Shown in pieces: positions 19,299-26,976 of a stretch of DNA of 37,849 bases (position 1 is the stretch's first letter; every line of letters starts with the position of its first letter). Below the pieces are notes generated by a model that searched no databases, had not been told where the DNA came from, and was given only the letters and a program-made list of their open reading frames with translations. A program made the position numbers and the translations under genes. Origin of the DNA: Hyphomicrobiales bacterium (GTDB lineage Bacteria; Pseudomonadota; Alphaproteobacteria; Rhizobiales; Beijerinckiaceae); the NCBI GenBank assembly GCA_027484605.1, contig JAIXSR010000076.1, positions 1 to 37,849 of the forward strand, written 5' to 3'.

Positions 19299-19303
19299 GA
19301 TTC
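19299..19303. promoter_or_regulatory. GANTC site in the region upstream of ccrM
   Basis: GATTC (GAATC on the minus strand) lies 72 bases upstream of the ccrM start, in the 112-bp gap after rnhB. In Caulobacter the ccrM promoter region carries GANTC sites whose methylation affects its expression. Whether this site acts that way is inference. Confidence 0.45.
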
Positions 19304-19339
19304 ACGCTGCCTGTCCCTTTTTGGGATGCCTGGCCCGTG

Positions 19340-19954
19340 TCAGGAATCGCCGGAAAGGGCGCGGCAGGGCGCATAGGAAAGCCGGTGCAGCGGGCAGAGG
19401 CCAAGCCGTGCAAGCGCCGCCTTGTGCGCCGGCGCGGGATAGCCGGCATGGCGGTCGAACCCATAGCCGGGATAGCGCCCCGCGGCGGCGGCCATCATCG
19501 CATCGCGCGTGACCTTGGCGATGATCGAGGCGGCCGAGATCGCCGGCACGCGCGCATCGCCGCCGATAACGGCGGCGGCGGGGATCGCGAGGCCCGGCGG
19601 GGTGAACTTGCCATCGACCAGGGCCGCCTCGGCCGGGCGGGGCAGGGCGGCCAGCGCCCGTGCCATGGCCAGCAAGGTCGCGCGATGGATGTTGAGCCGG
19701 TCGATTTCCGCGGGCAGCACGGTGGCGAGGCCAATCTCGGCACAGGCAAAGAGCGCCTCGGCCAGCTTTTCGCGGCGCTGGGCCGTGAGGGCCTTCGAAT
19801 CGGCAAGGCCGGGCGGAACGCCGTTCGCCGGCAGCAGGACGGCGGCGGCCACGACCGGGCCGGCGAGCGGGCCGCGGCCGACCTCGTCGATGCCGGCAAT
19901 CCGCGTCATCCCGGCTCTGCGCCATTCGGACCATTGGGGAATCTCGTCGGCCAT
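19340..19954 (-). CDS. rnhB: Ribonuclease HII
   Basis: RNase HII cuts the RNA strand at ribonucleotides embedded in DNA. The product is 204 residues, the usual size. The DEXGRGPLAG-type signature is [15 protein letters not shown] (Asp23, Glu24). Later family blocks are [24 protein letters not shown] and [30 protein letters not shown] closes the active site. The ATG at 19952-19954 is preceded by AAGG. A longer frame to 20068 would cross the divergent promoter and was rejected. It is upstream of ccrM on the same strand. Confidence 0.95.
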   Translation of the reverse strand: MADEIPQWSEWRRAGMTRIAGIDEVGRGPLAGPVVAAAVLLPANGVPPGLADSKALTAQRREKLAEALFACAEIGLATVLPAEIDRLNIHRATLLAMARALAALPRPAEAALVDGKFTPPGLAIPAAAVIGGDARVPAISAASIIAKVTRDAMMAAAAGRYPGYGFDRHAGYPAPAHKAALARLGLCPLHRLSYAPCRALSGDS

Positions 19955-19983
19955 GATGCCTTGCGCCCGGTTTGTGCGTATAC

Positions 19984-20011
19984 GTCCTAACCCGGAAGCA
20001 GCGAGGTTCAA
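19984..20011 (-). promoter_or_regulatory. Probable promoter of rnhB (and perhaps ccrM)
   Basis: On the minus strand TTGAAC (20006-20011) is followed by GTTAGGAC (19984-19991), close to the Caulobacter-type -10 GCTANAWC. Transcription would begin near 19978, about 24 bases before the rnhB start. The element lies in the 65-bp divergent gap with the next plus-strand gene. Confidence 0.45.
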
Positions 20012-20019
20012 GCCCGGCC

Positions 20020-20481
20020 ATGAGCGAGACACCCCCCGGCAATGTGGACAGCCTCGACGAGGCGGCAATCCTCGCCCGTTTCGTGGCCGGGGAAGCCGAT
20101 ACGGCCGGTCTCGTCGCCTATGCGCTGCATCGCCGTGCCCTGCTGGCTTTCCGCGCGGAATTCGCCCGGCGCACCGGGGCCTTGCCCTCTGCGGAGGCCG
20201 ACCAGGCCTTCCTCATTTCCGAGATCACGGAGGAACGGCTCGCGGCCTATCGCGCCGAAGCCGGTCGCCGGCTCGGCACGAAGCCGGTGCCGCAGGAGGC
20301 GCCGCCCGAGCCGCGCCGCCGCACCCGCTGGATGGCCGTCCTCGGGGGGCCTCCGATGCTGATGCCTGATCAGCCGGACAAGGTGAACTGGCGCGGCCTG
20401 CTCTACAGGCTGGGCGTCCTGCTTCTCGCCGTGATCGTGACCTCGCTGCTCCTGCGTATCCTGTTCGTCCGGCCGCTCTGA
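20020..20481 (+). CDS. Unknown protein with a single C-terminal membrane helix
   Basis: I do not recognise this gene. The product is 153 residues. A predicted helical, acidic N-terminal domain (about 1-85) contains [22 protein letters not shown] and [20 protein letters not shown] basic Pro-rich linker ([10 protein letters not shown]) follows, then one membrane helix at about 131-148 ([18 protein letters not shown]) and a 5-residue tail. With no signal peptide, it should be tail-anchored with the domain in the cytoplasm. The start MSETPPGN at 20020 is preferred over an ATG 16 codons upstream, which would lie in the promoter gap. Codon use is like its neighbours. It ends 11 bp from the convergent radical SAM gene. 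Confidence 0.75.
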   Translation: MSETPPGNVDSLDEAAILARFVAGEADTAGLVAYALHRRALLAFRAEFARRTGALPSAEADQAFLISEITEERLAAYRAEAGRRLGTKPVPQEAPPEPRRRTRWMAVLGGPPMLMPDQPDKVNWRGLLYRLGVLLLAVIVTSLLLRILFVRPL

Positions 20482-20492
20482 ACCACGGCAAA

Positions 20493-21623
20493 TCAGAACA
20501 GCGACATCTGCCCCCCCGGCAGGACCGGCGGGGTGAAGAGATCCGTCCGCAGCCGCGAGGAATGCCGGCGCTTGATGCCAAGCCGCTGGCAGGCCAGCCG
20601 GAAGCGCTTGGCGAGCAGCTCGGCATAGGGGCCGGTCCCGGTCTGGCGGGTGGCGAAGGAGGAATCGTAATCCGCGCCGGATCGCATCGCCTGCACGAGG
20701 CTGAGCACATGCCGAAGCTTGCCCGGATAATGCACCAGCAGCCATTCGCGGAACAGCTCCCGCAGTTCAAGCGGCAGCCGGATCAGGATGTAGTTGGCTT
20801 CCTCGACTCCCGCTTCGGCCCCGGCCTCGAGGATGGCTTCGATCTCGTGATCGTTGATTGCCGGGATGATCGGCGAGGCGAGGATGGCCGTGGGAATGCC
20901 TGCCGCCGCGAGGTGTCGCAGCGCGTCGAGCCGCCGTGCCGGCGTCGAGGCGCGTGGCTCCATGTCGCGCGCCAGCTTTCCGTCCAGCGTGGTCACCGAG
21001 AGCGCGACGCGCGCCAGCCCCTTTGCCGCCATCGGCCCAAGCAGGTCGATATCGCGCACCACCATCGCGTTCTTGGTCACGATTGTCACCGGATGCTGGG
21101 TCCGGGCCAGCACCTCGAGGATCTGCCTTGTGATGCGGTAATGGCGCTCGATCGGCTGGTAGGGATCGGTATTGGTGCCCAGGGCGATCTCGCGCGGCTG
21201 ATAGCGCGGATGGGCGAGTTCCCGTTCGAGCAGTTCCGCCGCATTCGGCTTGGCGAAAAGCCGCGATTCGAAATCGAGCCCCGGTGACAGCCCGAGATAG
21301 GCGTGGCTCGGCCGCGCATAGCAATAGGAACAGCCATGCTCGCAGCCGCGATAGGGGTTGATCGAGCGGTCGAAGGAGAGATCGGGCGAATCGTTCCGGG
21401 TGATGACCGAAACCGCCCGCTCCATCGTGGTCTCGGTGCGGAAGGGTGGCAGCGCCTCTTCCTCGCTCCAGCCATCCGCGAAGGCCTCGCGCTGCTGCTT
21501 CTCGTAGCGCCCTCCTGTATTGGTGACCGTGCCGCGCCCGCGCTCATGGGCACGCGCCAGCGGCGTCTGCACCCGCTCGAGACGCTGCGCCTCTGCCGGG
21601 TGGCGAGGTTCGAAACCGCTCAT
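20493..21623 (-). CDS. PA0069-family radical SAM protein
   Basis: The product is 376 residues. The radical SAM cysteines are Cys94, 98 and 101 in RGCEHGCSYCYARP (C-x3-C-x2-C), preceded by SFDRSINPYRG, the signature of the PA0069/SPL-like group. The rest has a TIM-barrel-like pattern (IALGTNTDPYQPIE, VTIVTKNAMVVRDIDLL, SVTTLDGKLARDMEPRA). A C-terminal segment ends LFTPPVLPGGQMSLF. Substrate is unknown for the group; repair of DNA photoproducts is not supported by anything seen here. The ATG at 21621-21623 lies 6 bases after AGGAG. The open frame to 22238 reads antisense through the neighbouring gene and was rejected. Confidence 0.9.
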   Translation of the reverse strand: MSGFEPRHPAEAQRLERVQTPLARAHERGRGTVTNTGGRYEKQQREAFADGWSEEEALPPFRTETTMERAVSVITRNDSPDLSFDRSINPYRGCEHGCSYCYARPSHAYLGLSPGLDFESRLFAKPNAAELLERELAHPRYQPREIALGTNTDPYQPIERHYRITRQILEVLARTQHPVTIVTKNAMVVRDIDLLGPMAAKGLARVALSVTTLDGKLARDMEPRASTPARRLDALRHLAAAGIPTAILASPIIPAINDHEIEAILEAGAEAGVEEANYILIRLPLELRELFREWLLVHYPGKLRHVLSLVQAMRSGADYDSSFATRQTGTGPYAELLAKRFRLACQRLGIKRRHSSRLRTDLFTPPVLPGGQMSLF

Positions 21624-21635
21624 CTTGCGCTCCTG

Positions 21636-21641
21636 ATTATA
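21636..21641 (-). promoter_or_regulatory. TATAAT element just before the radical SAM gene
   Basis: A perfect TATAAT on the minus strand ends 12 bases before the start codon. No good -35 lies 16-18 bases upstream (TGCGGA at 17). If used, the transcript would begin around the AGGAG ribosome site, giving an almost leaderless mRNA. Confidence 0.3.
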
Positions 21642-21712
21642 GAACGAAAAGTGAACAATCCGCAGAGGCGAGTCAAGCCCGCCGACATCCTGTCCCCGCC
21701 GGAGGCAGCCCC

Positions 21713-21741
21713 TTGCCAAAATCAATGTTGCGCTGCACAAT
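21713..21741 (+). promoter_or_regulatory. Probable promoter of the glycosyltransferase-like gene
   Basis: TTGCCA (21713-21718) and CACAAT (21736-21741) are separated by 17 bases, matching the sigma-70 hexamers at 5 and 4 of 6 positions. Transcription would start about 40 bases before the ATG at 21787. Confidence 0.45.
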
Positions 21742-21786
21742 GACAAGGCGGGCCGGAAACGGGCGCCGCGCGTCCGGAAAGGCTCC

Positions 21787-22329
21787 ATGCTCACGGCTGT
21801 CATCGATGTGCGTCCTGAACCTCTCGCCCTGACGGCAACGTTGGGTCCGCTGGTCCGGGGCGTTGTCGAGGGGCTTGTCGGCAATGCCATGCTGGTCTGC
21901 CGGCAATCGACCGAGGAACTCGAGGCCATCGCCGATGCGGCGGGATGCCGGATCGTCACGGCCGAGAGCTGGCCCGACGGCTTTGCCCGCGCGTCGACGC
22001 TGGCACCGGGTTCGGGCCTGCTTGTTCTCGATACCGGCCTCCAGCTCGGGCCGGATTTCTGGCCGATCCTCGCGGATATCCTGCCGGCTTTGGGCGCCCG
22101 CCCGGCCATGTCCCAGCCGGCTCTGGGCGGCGGCATGGGCGGGTTGTTCGACGGGCTGATCGAGGGTGTGCGCACGATGGGCGGCCGGCCGAGCCGCAAT
22201 GCGGCCCTGCTGCTGCCGCCGAGCCGGGCCCGGGACATCGCCTTGGCGAAGCTGGATCCCTATTCGGTGCGGTTCGGCCCGGAACTGGTGCGGCTCAAGG
22301 CCTCCGTCACCCGCGTCGAACTGCGCTGA
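21787..22329 (+). CDS. Degenerate glycosyltransferase-like protein
   Basis: The product is 180 residues. The layout recalls small GT-A-type glycosyltransferases of Hyphomicrobiales. It has MLTAVIDV where they begin MLTVVIPT, then TLGPLVRGVVEGLV, an EAIADAAGCRIV helix-strand unit, and LAPGSGLLVLDTGLQLGPDFW where they have the acidic centre. The expected ADGGS-type nucleotide-sugar motif is replaced by CRQSTEE and no DxD is visible, so sugar transfer is doubtful. I base this on remembered family patterns only. A cluster of small residues follows (PALGGGMGGLFDGLI). The ATG at 21787 follows GGAAAGG. Its stop is 6 bp from the convergent cytochrome gene. Confidence 0.65.
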   Translation: MLTAVIDVRPEPLALTATLGPLVRGVVEGLVGNAMLVCRQSTEELEAIADAAGCRIVTAESWPDGFARASTLAPGSGLLVLDTGLQLGPDFWPILADILPALGARPAMSQPALGGGMGGLFDGLIEGVRTMGGRPSRNAALLLPPSRARDIALAKLDPYSVRFGPELVRLKASVTRVELR

Positions 22330-22335
22330 ATCGCC

Positions 22336-22626
22336 CTATCGCGGGAGCCGGGCGTAGAAATCCGCGATTTCCTGCATCTCCTGATCATCCATCATCCGGC
22401 TCATCACGCGCATTTCCTTGTGCGGCCGGCGGCCTGCGCGGAAATCCCGCATCTGCTTGAGCAGGTACTCGTAGTTCTGGCCGGCCAGATGCGGCACGTC
22501 CTTGTCCTTGGCGATGCCGTCATCGCCATGGCAGGCCATGCATTCGAGAATCAGCTGCCGGTTGGGTTGCTGGGCCATGGCGCCGGAACTGGCCATCAGG
22601 GCCAGCAGGATCAATCGTGTCTTCAT
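22336..22626 (-). CDS. Small periplasmic class I cytochrome c
   Basis: The product is 96 residues with a signal peptide (about 1-18, cleaved near AMAQ). It has one heme-binding motif, CMACH at 29-33 (LECMACHGDDG). Downstream are HLAGQNYEYLLKQMRDFR, typical of c4/c5-like single domains, and several methionines (EMRVMSRMMDD) that could supply the axial ligand. It is an electron carrier of unknown partners. It is third in a tight minus-strand row after the YpfJ-like gene and moaB, 12 bp from moaB. Confidence 0.9.
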   Translation of the reverse strand: MKTRLILLALMASSGAMAQQPNRQLILECMACHGDDGIAKDKDVPHLAGQNYEYLLKQMRDFRAGRRPHKEMRVMSRMMDDQEMQEIADFYARLPR

Positions 22627-22638
22627 GAGTCGATCCTG

Positions 22639-23208
22639 TCAGACCGTTGCGCCCTGCGCCTTGACCCGGCGCAAATGCTCGTCAAGCCGCGGCATGATCT
22701 CGACAAAATTGCAGGGCCGGTGGCGATAGTCGAGCTGGGCGGCGAGGATGCCGTCCCAGGCATCCCTGCAGGCGCCGGGCGAACCCGGCAGGCAGAAGAT
22801 ATAGGTCGCCCCGGCCACGCCCGCCGTGGCACGGGACTGGATTGTCGAGGTGCCGATCTTCGGGATGGAAATGTGGTGGAACAGCACGGAGAACCCGTCC
22901 ATCCGCTTCTCGAAGAGCGGTTCCACGGCTTCCGGCGTGACATCGCGGCCGGTAAAGCCGGTCCCGCCGGTGGTGATGATGACATCCACGCCCTTGTCGG
23001 CGATCCAGCCGCGCAGGCAGGCGCGGATCGCCTCGATATCGTCCGGTACGATGCCCCTCTCGGCCAGCCGGTGCCCGGCGGCCTCGAGCCGCCCGACCAG
23101 CGTGTCGCCCGATTTGTCATCCGCGCGCGTGCGGGTATCCGAAACGGTCAGCACCGCGATATTGAGCGGGATGAAGGCCTTGCTCTCGTCGAGGCGCGCC
23201 ATCGACAT
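22639..23208 (-). CDS. moaB: Molybdenum cofactor biosynthesis protein B
   Basis: MoaB/MogA-type proteins adenylylate molybdopterin before metal insertion. The product is 189 residues. The fold's signatures are [21 protein letters not shown] at the start and the phosphate-binding [41 protein letters not shown] and a C-terminal [13 protein letters not shown] follow. Family length is 170-190. The ATG at 23206-23208 starts 2 bases after the stop of the YpfJ-like gene, implying coupling. A second in-frame ATG lies two codons on. No molybdoenzyme gene is in the window. Confidence 0.94.
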   Translation of the reverse strand: MSMARLDESKAFIPLNIAVLTVSDTRTRADDKSGDTLVGRLEAAGHRLAERGIVPDDIEAIRACLRGWIADKGVDVIITTGGTGFTGRDVTPEAVEPLFEKRMDGFSVLFHHISIPKIGTSTIQSRATAGVAGATYIFCLPGSPGACRDAWDGILAAQLDYRHRPCNFVEIMPRLDEHLRRVKAQGATV

Positions 23209-23210
23209 GA

Positions 23211-24122
23211 TCAGAGCGCCCGCGTGTTGAATGTGTCGCAGGCCGCGACCTGTCCGGTCCGCAGCCCCTGCTGGAGCCAGCGCACGCGCTGTTCCGACGT
23301 GCCATGGGTGAAGCTGTCCGGCACGACATAGCCCTGCGCCTGCTTCTGGAGCTTGTCATCCCCGATCGCGGCAGCGGCATTCATCGCCTCCTCGAGATCG
23401 CCCTGTTCGAGGATCCGCCAGCGCTGGTTCGCATGGTGGGCCCAGACCCCGGCCAGGCAATCGGCCATGAGTTCGACGCGCACCGAGAGCTGGTTTGCCT
23501 CGCGGCGCGAGAGCCGCTGCTGCGCCTGCTGGACGCGCGGCAGGATGCCGAGCAGGTTCTCGATGTGGTGGCCCATTTCATGCGCGATCACATAGGCATA
23601 GGCGAAATCGCCACCGGCCCGCATCTTGGTCCGCATTTCCTCGAAGAAGCTCATGTCGAGATAGATGCGCGTATCGGCCGGGCAATAGAACGGCCCCATC
23701 GCCGATTGCGCACCGCCGCAGGCCGAACGCGTTGCCCCGCGGAAGATGACCAGCGGCGCCGGCTTGAACGGGATGCCGCGCTGCTGCGGCAGCACCTGTT
23801 GCCAGACATCCTCGTTGGTCTTGAGGACGCGCCCCACGAAGACGCGCAGCTGTTCTTCCTGCGGCGAGGACGAGCGCGGCGGCGCATTCTGCTGGCGCTG
23901 CACGATCTGCCCGCCGCTCCCGCCGGAAATCATCTCGGCCCCGCCGATCAGGATGGCGGGATTGATGCCCAGCGCCCAGCCGATCAGCGTGAGAATGGCG
24001 ATCGTGCCGAAGCCGAGGCCGCCACGGCCGCCCGGAAAGCCGCCGCCCAGCATCCCGCCGGAACCGCTATCGCCGCGGCGATCCTCGATATTGCCGGATT
24101 CCTGGATGTCATCGAGACGCAT
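23211..24122 (-). CDS. ypfJ: YpfJ-family neutral zinc metallopeptidase-like membrane protein
   Basis: The product is 303 residues. The N-terminus [17 protein letters not shown] and a Gly-rich stretch lead to one membrane helix (about 38-60). The periplasmic domain carries the zinc motif HEMGH at 181-185 ([15 protein letters not shown]), preceded by [19 protein letters not shown] and followed by [19 protein letters not shown], which supplies the third ligand. The C-terminus has [18 protein letters not shown]. Substrate is unknown. A GGAGGAG site precedes the ATG. A GATTC lies at 24144-24148 in its upstream region. It is first in the row leading to moaB. Confidence 0.92.
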   Translation of the reverse strand: MRLDDIQESGNIEDRRGDSGSGGMLGGGFPGGRGGLGFGTIAILTLIGWALGINPAILIGGAEMISGGSGGQIVQRQQNAPPRSSSPQEEQLRVFVGRVLKTNEDVWQQVLPQQRGIPFKPAPLVIFRGATRSACGGAQSAMGPFYCPADTRIYLDMSFFEEMRTKMRAGGDFAYAYVIAHEMGHHIENLLGILPRVQQAQQRLSRREANQLSVRVELMADCLAGVWAHHANQRWRILEQGDLEEAMNAAAAIGDDKLQKQAQGYVVPDSFTHGTSEQRVRWLQQGLRTGQVAACDTFNTRAL

Positions 24123-24208
24123 GGCTCACTCCTCCCGAACGGTGATTCCACTGATACCAAGCCCGGGCCGGGAACAAAATCGCCTTTTTGCCGGGCCGGG
24201 CAGCGGCG

Positions 24209-25027
24209 TCACTCCGCCGCAAGCCGCGCCTTGAGGGCGCGGAGGTCACGCCAGGCCAGTGCCTTCTGGCCCGGCTGCCGCAGGAGATAGGCCGGATGAA
24301 GCGTAGCAAGGGTCGGGATCCGGTTCTGGCCGACCTCGACCTCGAACCATTGGCCGCGCAGGCGCAGGATGCCGTCCTTCCGGCCGGTGAGGTTCTGCGT
24401 CGCCGGCGCGCCCATCGTCAGCAGGATATCCGGCGCGGCGAGTTCGATCTGCCGATGGATGAAGGGCAGGCAGATCGCCACTTCCTGCGGGGTCGGCGTG
24501 CGGTTGCCCGGTGGCCGCCACGGCACGACATTGGCGATGTAGACATGGCTCCGGTCGAGGCCGACCGCCTTCAGCATCTTGTCCAGCAATTGCCCGGCGC
24601 GCCCCACGAAGGGCCGCCCGGTCTCGTCCTCCTCGCGGCCCGGCGCCTCGCCGATGATCATCACGCGGCCTTGCGGATTGCCGTCGGCGAAGACCAGCCG
24701 CGAGGCTGTCGCCTTCAGCGCGCAGCCATCGAAGGCGGCCATGATCGTGGCCAGTTCCTCGAGCGAGCCGGCCGAACGTGCCTGCAGCCGTGCCTGCATG
24801 ATCGCATCATCCGGCGCTGCCGGGGCCGGGCGGGCGGGTGCGGCAGGCTGCGCGGGGTTTGCCGCCGCGGCGGTGCGGGTCGCCGCCGGTGCTTCCGGGC
24901 CTCGCTCGGGCATGGCAGGCGGCGGGGGAGGCTGGAGCCGGTTGACCGGTTCGTCGCCCACGATGATATCCACCCCGGCCGCGACGAGGAATTCGAGGAT
25001 CCGGCGCGGCGATTGCGGTTCGGTCAT
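24209..25027 (-). CDS. Family-4-like uracil-DNA glycosylase lacking the usual Fe-S cysteines
   Basis: The product is 272 residues. An N-terminal helix and a Pro/Ala-rich linker (about 35-75) precede the catalytic domain. Motif A is IGEAPGREEDETGRPFVG (125-142), followed by VYIANVVPWRPPGNRTPTP and the HPAYLLR motif near 244-250. The protein has only two cysteines in total, Cys102 (GCALKATA) and Cys186. Family 4 enzymes normally bind a 4Fe-4S cluster with four cysteines, and the first pair here is CxxK. This matches an alphaproteobacterial subgroup I recall, so activity on uracil is likely but the cluster is not. The ATG at 25025-25027 is used. A TTG two codons earlier has better spacing (7 bases) to AAAGGA. 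Confidence 0.9.
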   Translation of the reverse strand: MTEPQSPRRILEFLVAAGVDIIVGDEPVNRLQPPPPPAMPERGPEAPAATRTAAAANPAQPAAPARPAPAAPDDAIMQARLQARSAGSLEELATIMAAFDGCALKATASRLVFADGNPQGRVMIIGEAPGREEDETGRPFVGRAGQLLDKMLKAVGLDRSHVYIANVVPWRPPGNRTPTPQEVAICLPFIHRQIELAAPDILLTMGAPATQNLTGRKDGILRLRGQWFEVEVGQNRIPTLATLHPAYLLRQPGQKALAWRDLRALKARLAAE

Positions 25028-25178
25028 CGCCAAGGCGCGGTCCTTTCCCCGATGCTTCCAGCTTGCATTTCGACCATCCCGACGCCAGAAAGAGGCACTC
25101 TCGGGCGCCCGGCCGGGTTCGGGAAATGGCTCCCGGCCGCGAAACTAGCCACCCCGAGGCAAAGCGACAAGCCGGTCC

Positions 25179-25207
25179 TTGAATTTAGTTCATATATAAA
25201 CTATTCA
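25179..25207 (+). promoter_or_regulatory. Candidate promoter and operator of the ETF-QO gene
   Basis: An 18-bp palindrome with one mismatched pair, TAGTTCATATATAAACTA (25186-25203), stands out as AT-rich in GC-rich DNA. It fills the space between TTGAAT (25179-25184) and TATTCA (25202-25207), 17 bases apart, a weak promoter match. A dimeric repressor bound there would block transcription. No regulator gene is adjacent, so the binder is unknown. Confidence 0.5.
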
Positions 25208-25239
25208 GGACGGACAGGATCGAACGAGCGAGGGACGCG

Positions 25240-26916
25240 ATGGAACTGCCGGAACGCGACGCGATGGAATATGATGTCGTCATCGTGGGTGGCGGCCCGG
25301 CCGGGCTTTCTGCCGCCATCCGTCTGAAACAGGCCGCGGCCGAACGCGGCGAGGAGATCTCGGTCGTCCTCGTCGAGAAGGGCTCCGAGATCGGCGCGCA
25401 TATCCTCTCGGGCGCGGTGATCGACCCGGTCGGTCTCGACAGGCTGATCCCCGATTGGCGCACCGATCCCGATTGCCCGGTGAAGACGCCGGTCGTCGAT
25501 GACCGCTTCTATTTCCTCGGCCCGGCCGGCGGCATCCGCCTGCCGAACATCGCGATGCCGAAACTGCTGGACAACCATGGCAATTACGTCATCTCGCTGG
25601 GCAATCTCTGCCGCTGGCTCGCCACCAAGGCCGAGGCGCTCGGCGTCGAGATCTATCCCGGCTTCGCGGCGCAGGAAGTCCTCTACAACGAGGCCGGTGC
25701 CGTGACCGGCATCGCCACCGGCGATATGGGCATTGCCCGGTCCGGCGAGATGAAGGACGGTTTCACCCGCGGCATGGCCCTGATGGGCAAGTACACCCTG
25801 TTCGCGGAAGGCGTGCGCGGCCATCTCTCGAAGCAGCTCATCGCCCGCTATGGCCTCGACCAGGGCCGCGACGTGCCGAAATTCGGCATCGGCCTCAAGG
25901 AACTCTGGCAGATCGACCCGGCGAAGCATCAGCCGGGCCTCGTGCAGCATTCCTTCGGCTGGCCCCTGGATTCGAAGACCGGCGGCGGCTCGTTCCTCTA
26001 TCATTTCGACGACAATCTCGTCTCGATCGGCTTTGTCGTCCATCTGAACTACCAGAACCCGACGCTCTCCCCCTTCGACGAGTTCCAGCGCTTCAAGCAA
26101 CATCCGATGATCCGCGAGGTCCTGGAGGGCGGCAAGCGCCTCTCCTATGGCGCGCGCGCCATCACCGAAGGCGGCTGGCAGAGCGTGCCGAAACTTTGCT
26201 TCCCCGGCGGGGCGCTGCTGGGCTGCTCGGCCGGTTTCGTCAATGTGCCGCGCATCAAGGGCAGCCACAATGCGATGATCTCGGGCATGCTCGCGGCCGA
26301 TACGATTATCGAGGCTCTGGCCGAGGGGCGTGCCGGTGACGAGCTGATCGCCTACGAGCAGGCCTGGCGGTCGAGCGAGATCGGCAAGGATCTCAAGAAG
26401 GTCCGCAACGTCAAGCCGCTCTGGTCGAAATTCGGCACCTGGATCGGCGTGCCGCTCGGCGCGGTCGATATGTGGTGCAACGAGCTTTTCGGCTTCTCGC
26501 CCTTCGGCACGCTGAAGCATGGCAAGACCGATGCAGCCTCGCTGAAGCCGCTCGCCGAGGTCAGGCCGATCGCCTATCCGAAGCCGGATGGCGTGATCTC
26601 GTTCGACAAGCTGTCTTCCGTCTTCCTCTCCGGCACCAACCACGAGGAGGACCAGCCGATCCATCTAACGCTGAAGGATGCTTCCGTGCCGATCGCGCGG
26701 AACCTGCCCGTTTATGGTGAACCGGCGCGGCTCTATTGCCCGGCCGGCGTCTACGAGGTCGTCTATGGCGACGAGGCCCTGAAAACCGACCCGCGTTTCG
26801 TGATCAACGCGCAGAACTGCGTCCACTGCAAGACCTGCGACATCAAGGATCCGGCGCAGAACATCAACTGGATCGCGCCGGAAGGCGGTGGCGGCCCGAC
26901 CTATCCCAACATGTGA
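25240..26916 (+). CDS. Electron transfer flavoprotein-ubiquinone oxidoreductase
   Basis: ETF-QO passes electrons from reduced ETF, fed by acyl-CoA and amino-acid dehydrogenases, to ubiquinone at the inner membrane. The product is 558 residues, normal length. The FAD-binding dinucleotide motif is VVIVGGGPAGLSAAI near residue 15, with ISVVLVEKGSEIGAHILSGAV next. The quinone-side helix region contains SFLYHFDDNLVSIGFV and CFPGGALLGCSAGFVNVPRIKG. The C-terminal 4Fe-4S ligands are Cys500, 527, 530 and 533 (LYCPAGVYE and NCVHCKTCDIKDP). The ATG at 25240 follows AGGGA by 4 bases. A second ATG eight codons on is possible. The ETF genes themselves are not in the window. Confidence 0.97.
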   Translation: MELPERDAMEYDVVIVGGGPAGLSAAIRLKQAAAERGEEISVVLVEKGSEIGAHILSGAVIDPVGLDRLIPDWRTDPDCPVKTPVVDDRFYFLGPAGGIRLPNIAMPKLLDNHGNYVISLGNLCRWLATKAEALGVEIYPGFAAQEVLYNEAGAVTGIATGDMGIARSGEMKDGFTRGMALMGKYTLFAEGVRGHLSKQLIARYGLDQGRDVPKFGIGLKELWQIDPAKHQPGLVQHSFGWPLDSKTGGGSFLYHFDDNLVSIGFVVHLNYQNPTLSPFDEFQRFKQHPMIREVLEGGKRLSYGARAITEGGWQSVPKLCFPGGALLGCSAGFVNVPRIKGSHNAMISGMLAADTIIEALAEGRAGDELIAYEQAWRSSEIGKDLKKVRNVKPLWSKFGTWIGVPLGAVDMWCNELFGFSPFGTLKHGKTDAASLKPLAEVRPIAYPKPDGVISFDKLSSVFLSGTNHEEDQPIHLTLKDASVPIARNLPVYGEPARLYCPAGVYEVVYGDEALKTDPRFVINAQNCVHCKTCDIKDPAQNINWIAPEGGGGPTYPNM

Positions 26917-26976
26917 GGATGGCCTTGCCCCGGGCGAGGCCTTCCGGTCGCGCCCCGGGGCTTGTGACTCGGGACG

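Noticed and set aside
26917-26976. Intrinsic terminator between ETF-QO and the thioredoxin gene
   Set aside because: GC-rich repeats (CCCCGGG and CCCCGGGG) can pair only with a bulge and no T-run follows on either strand.
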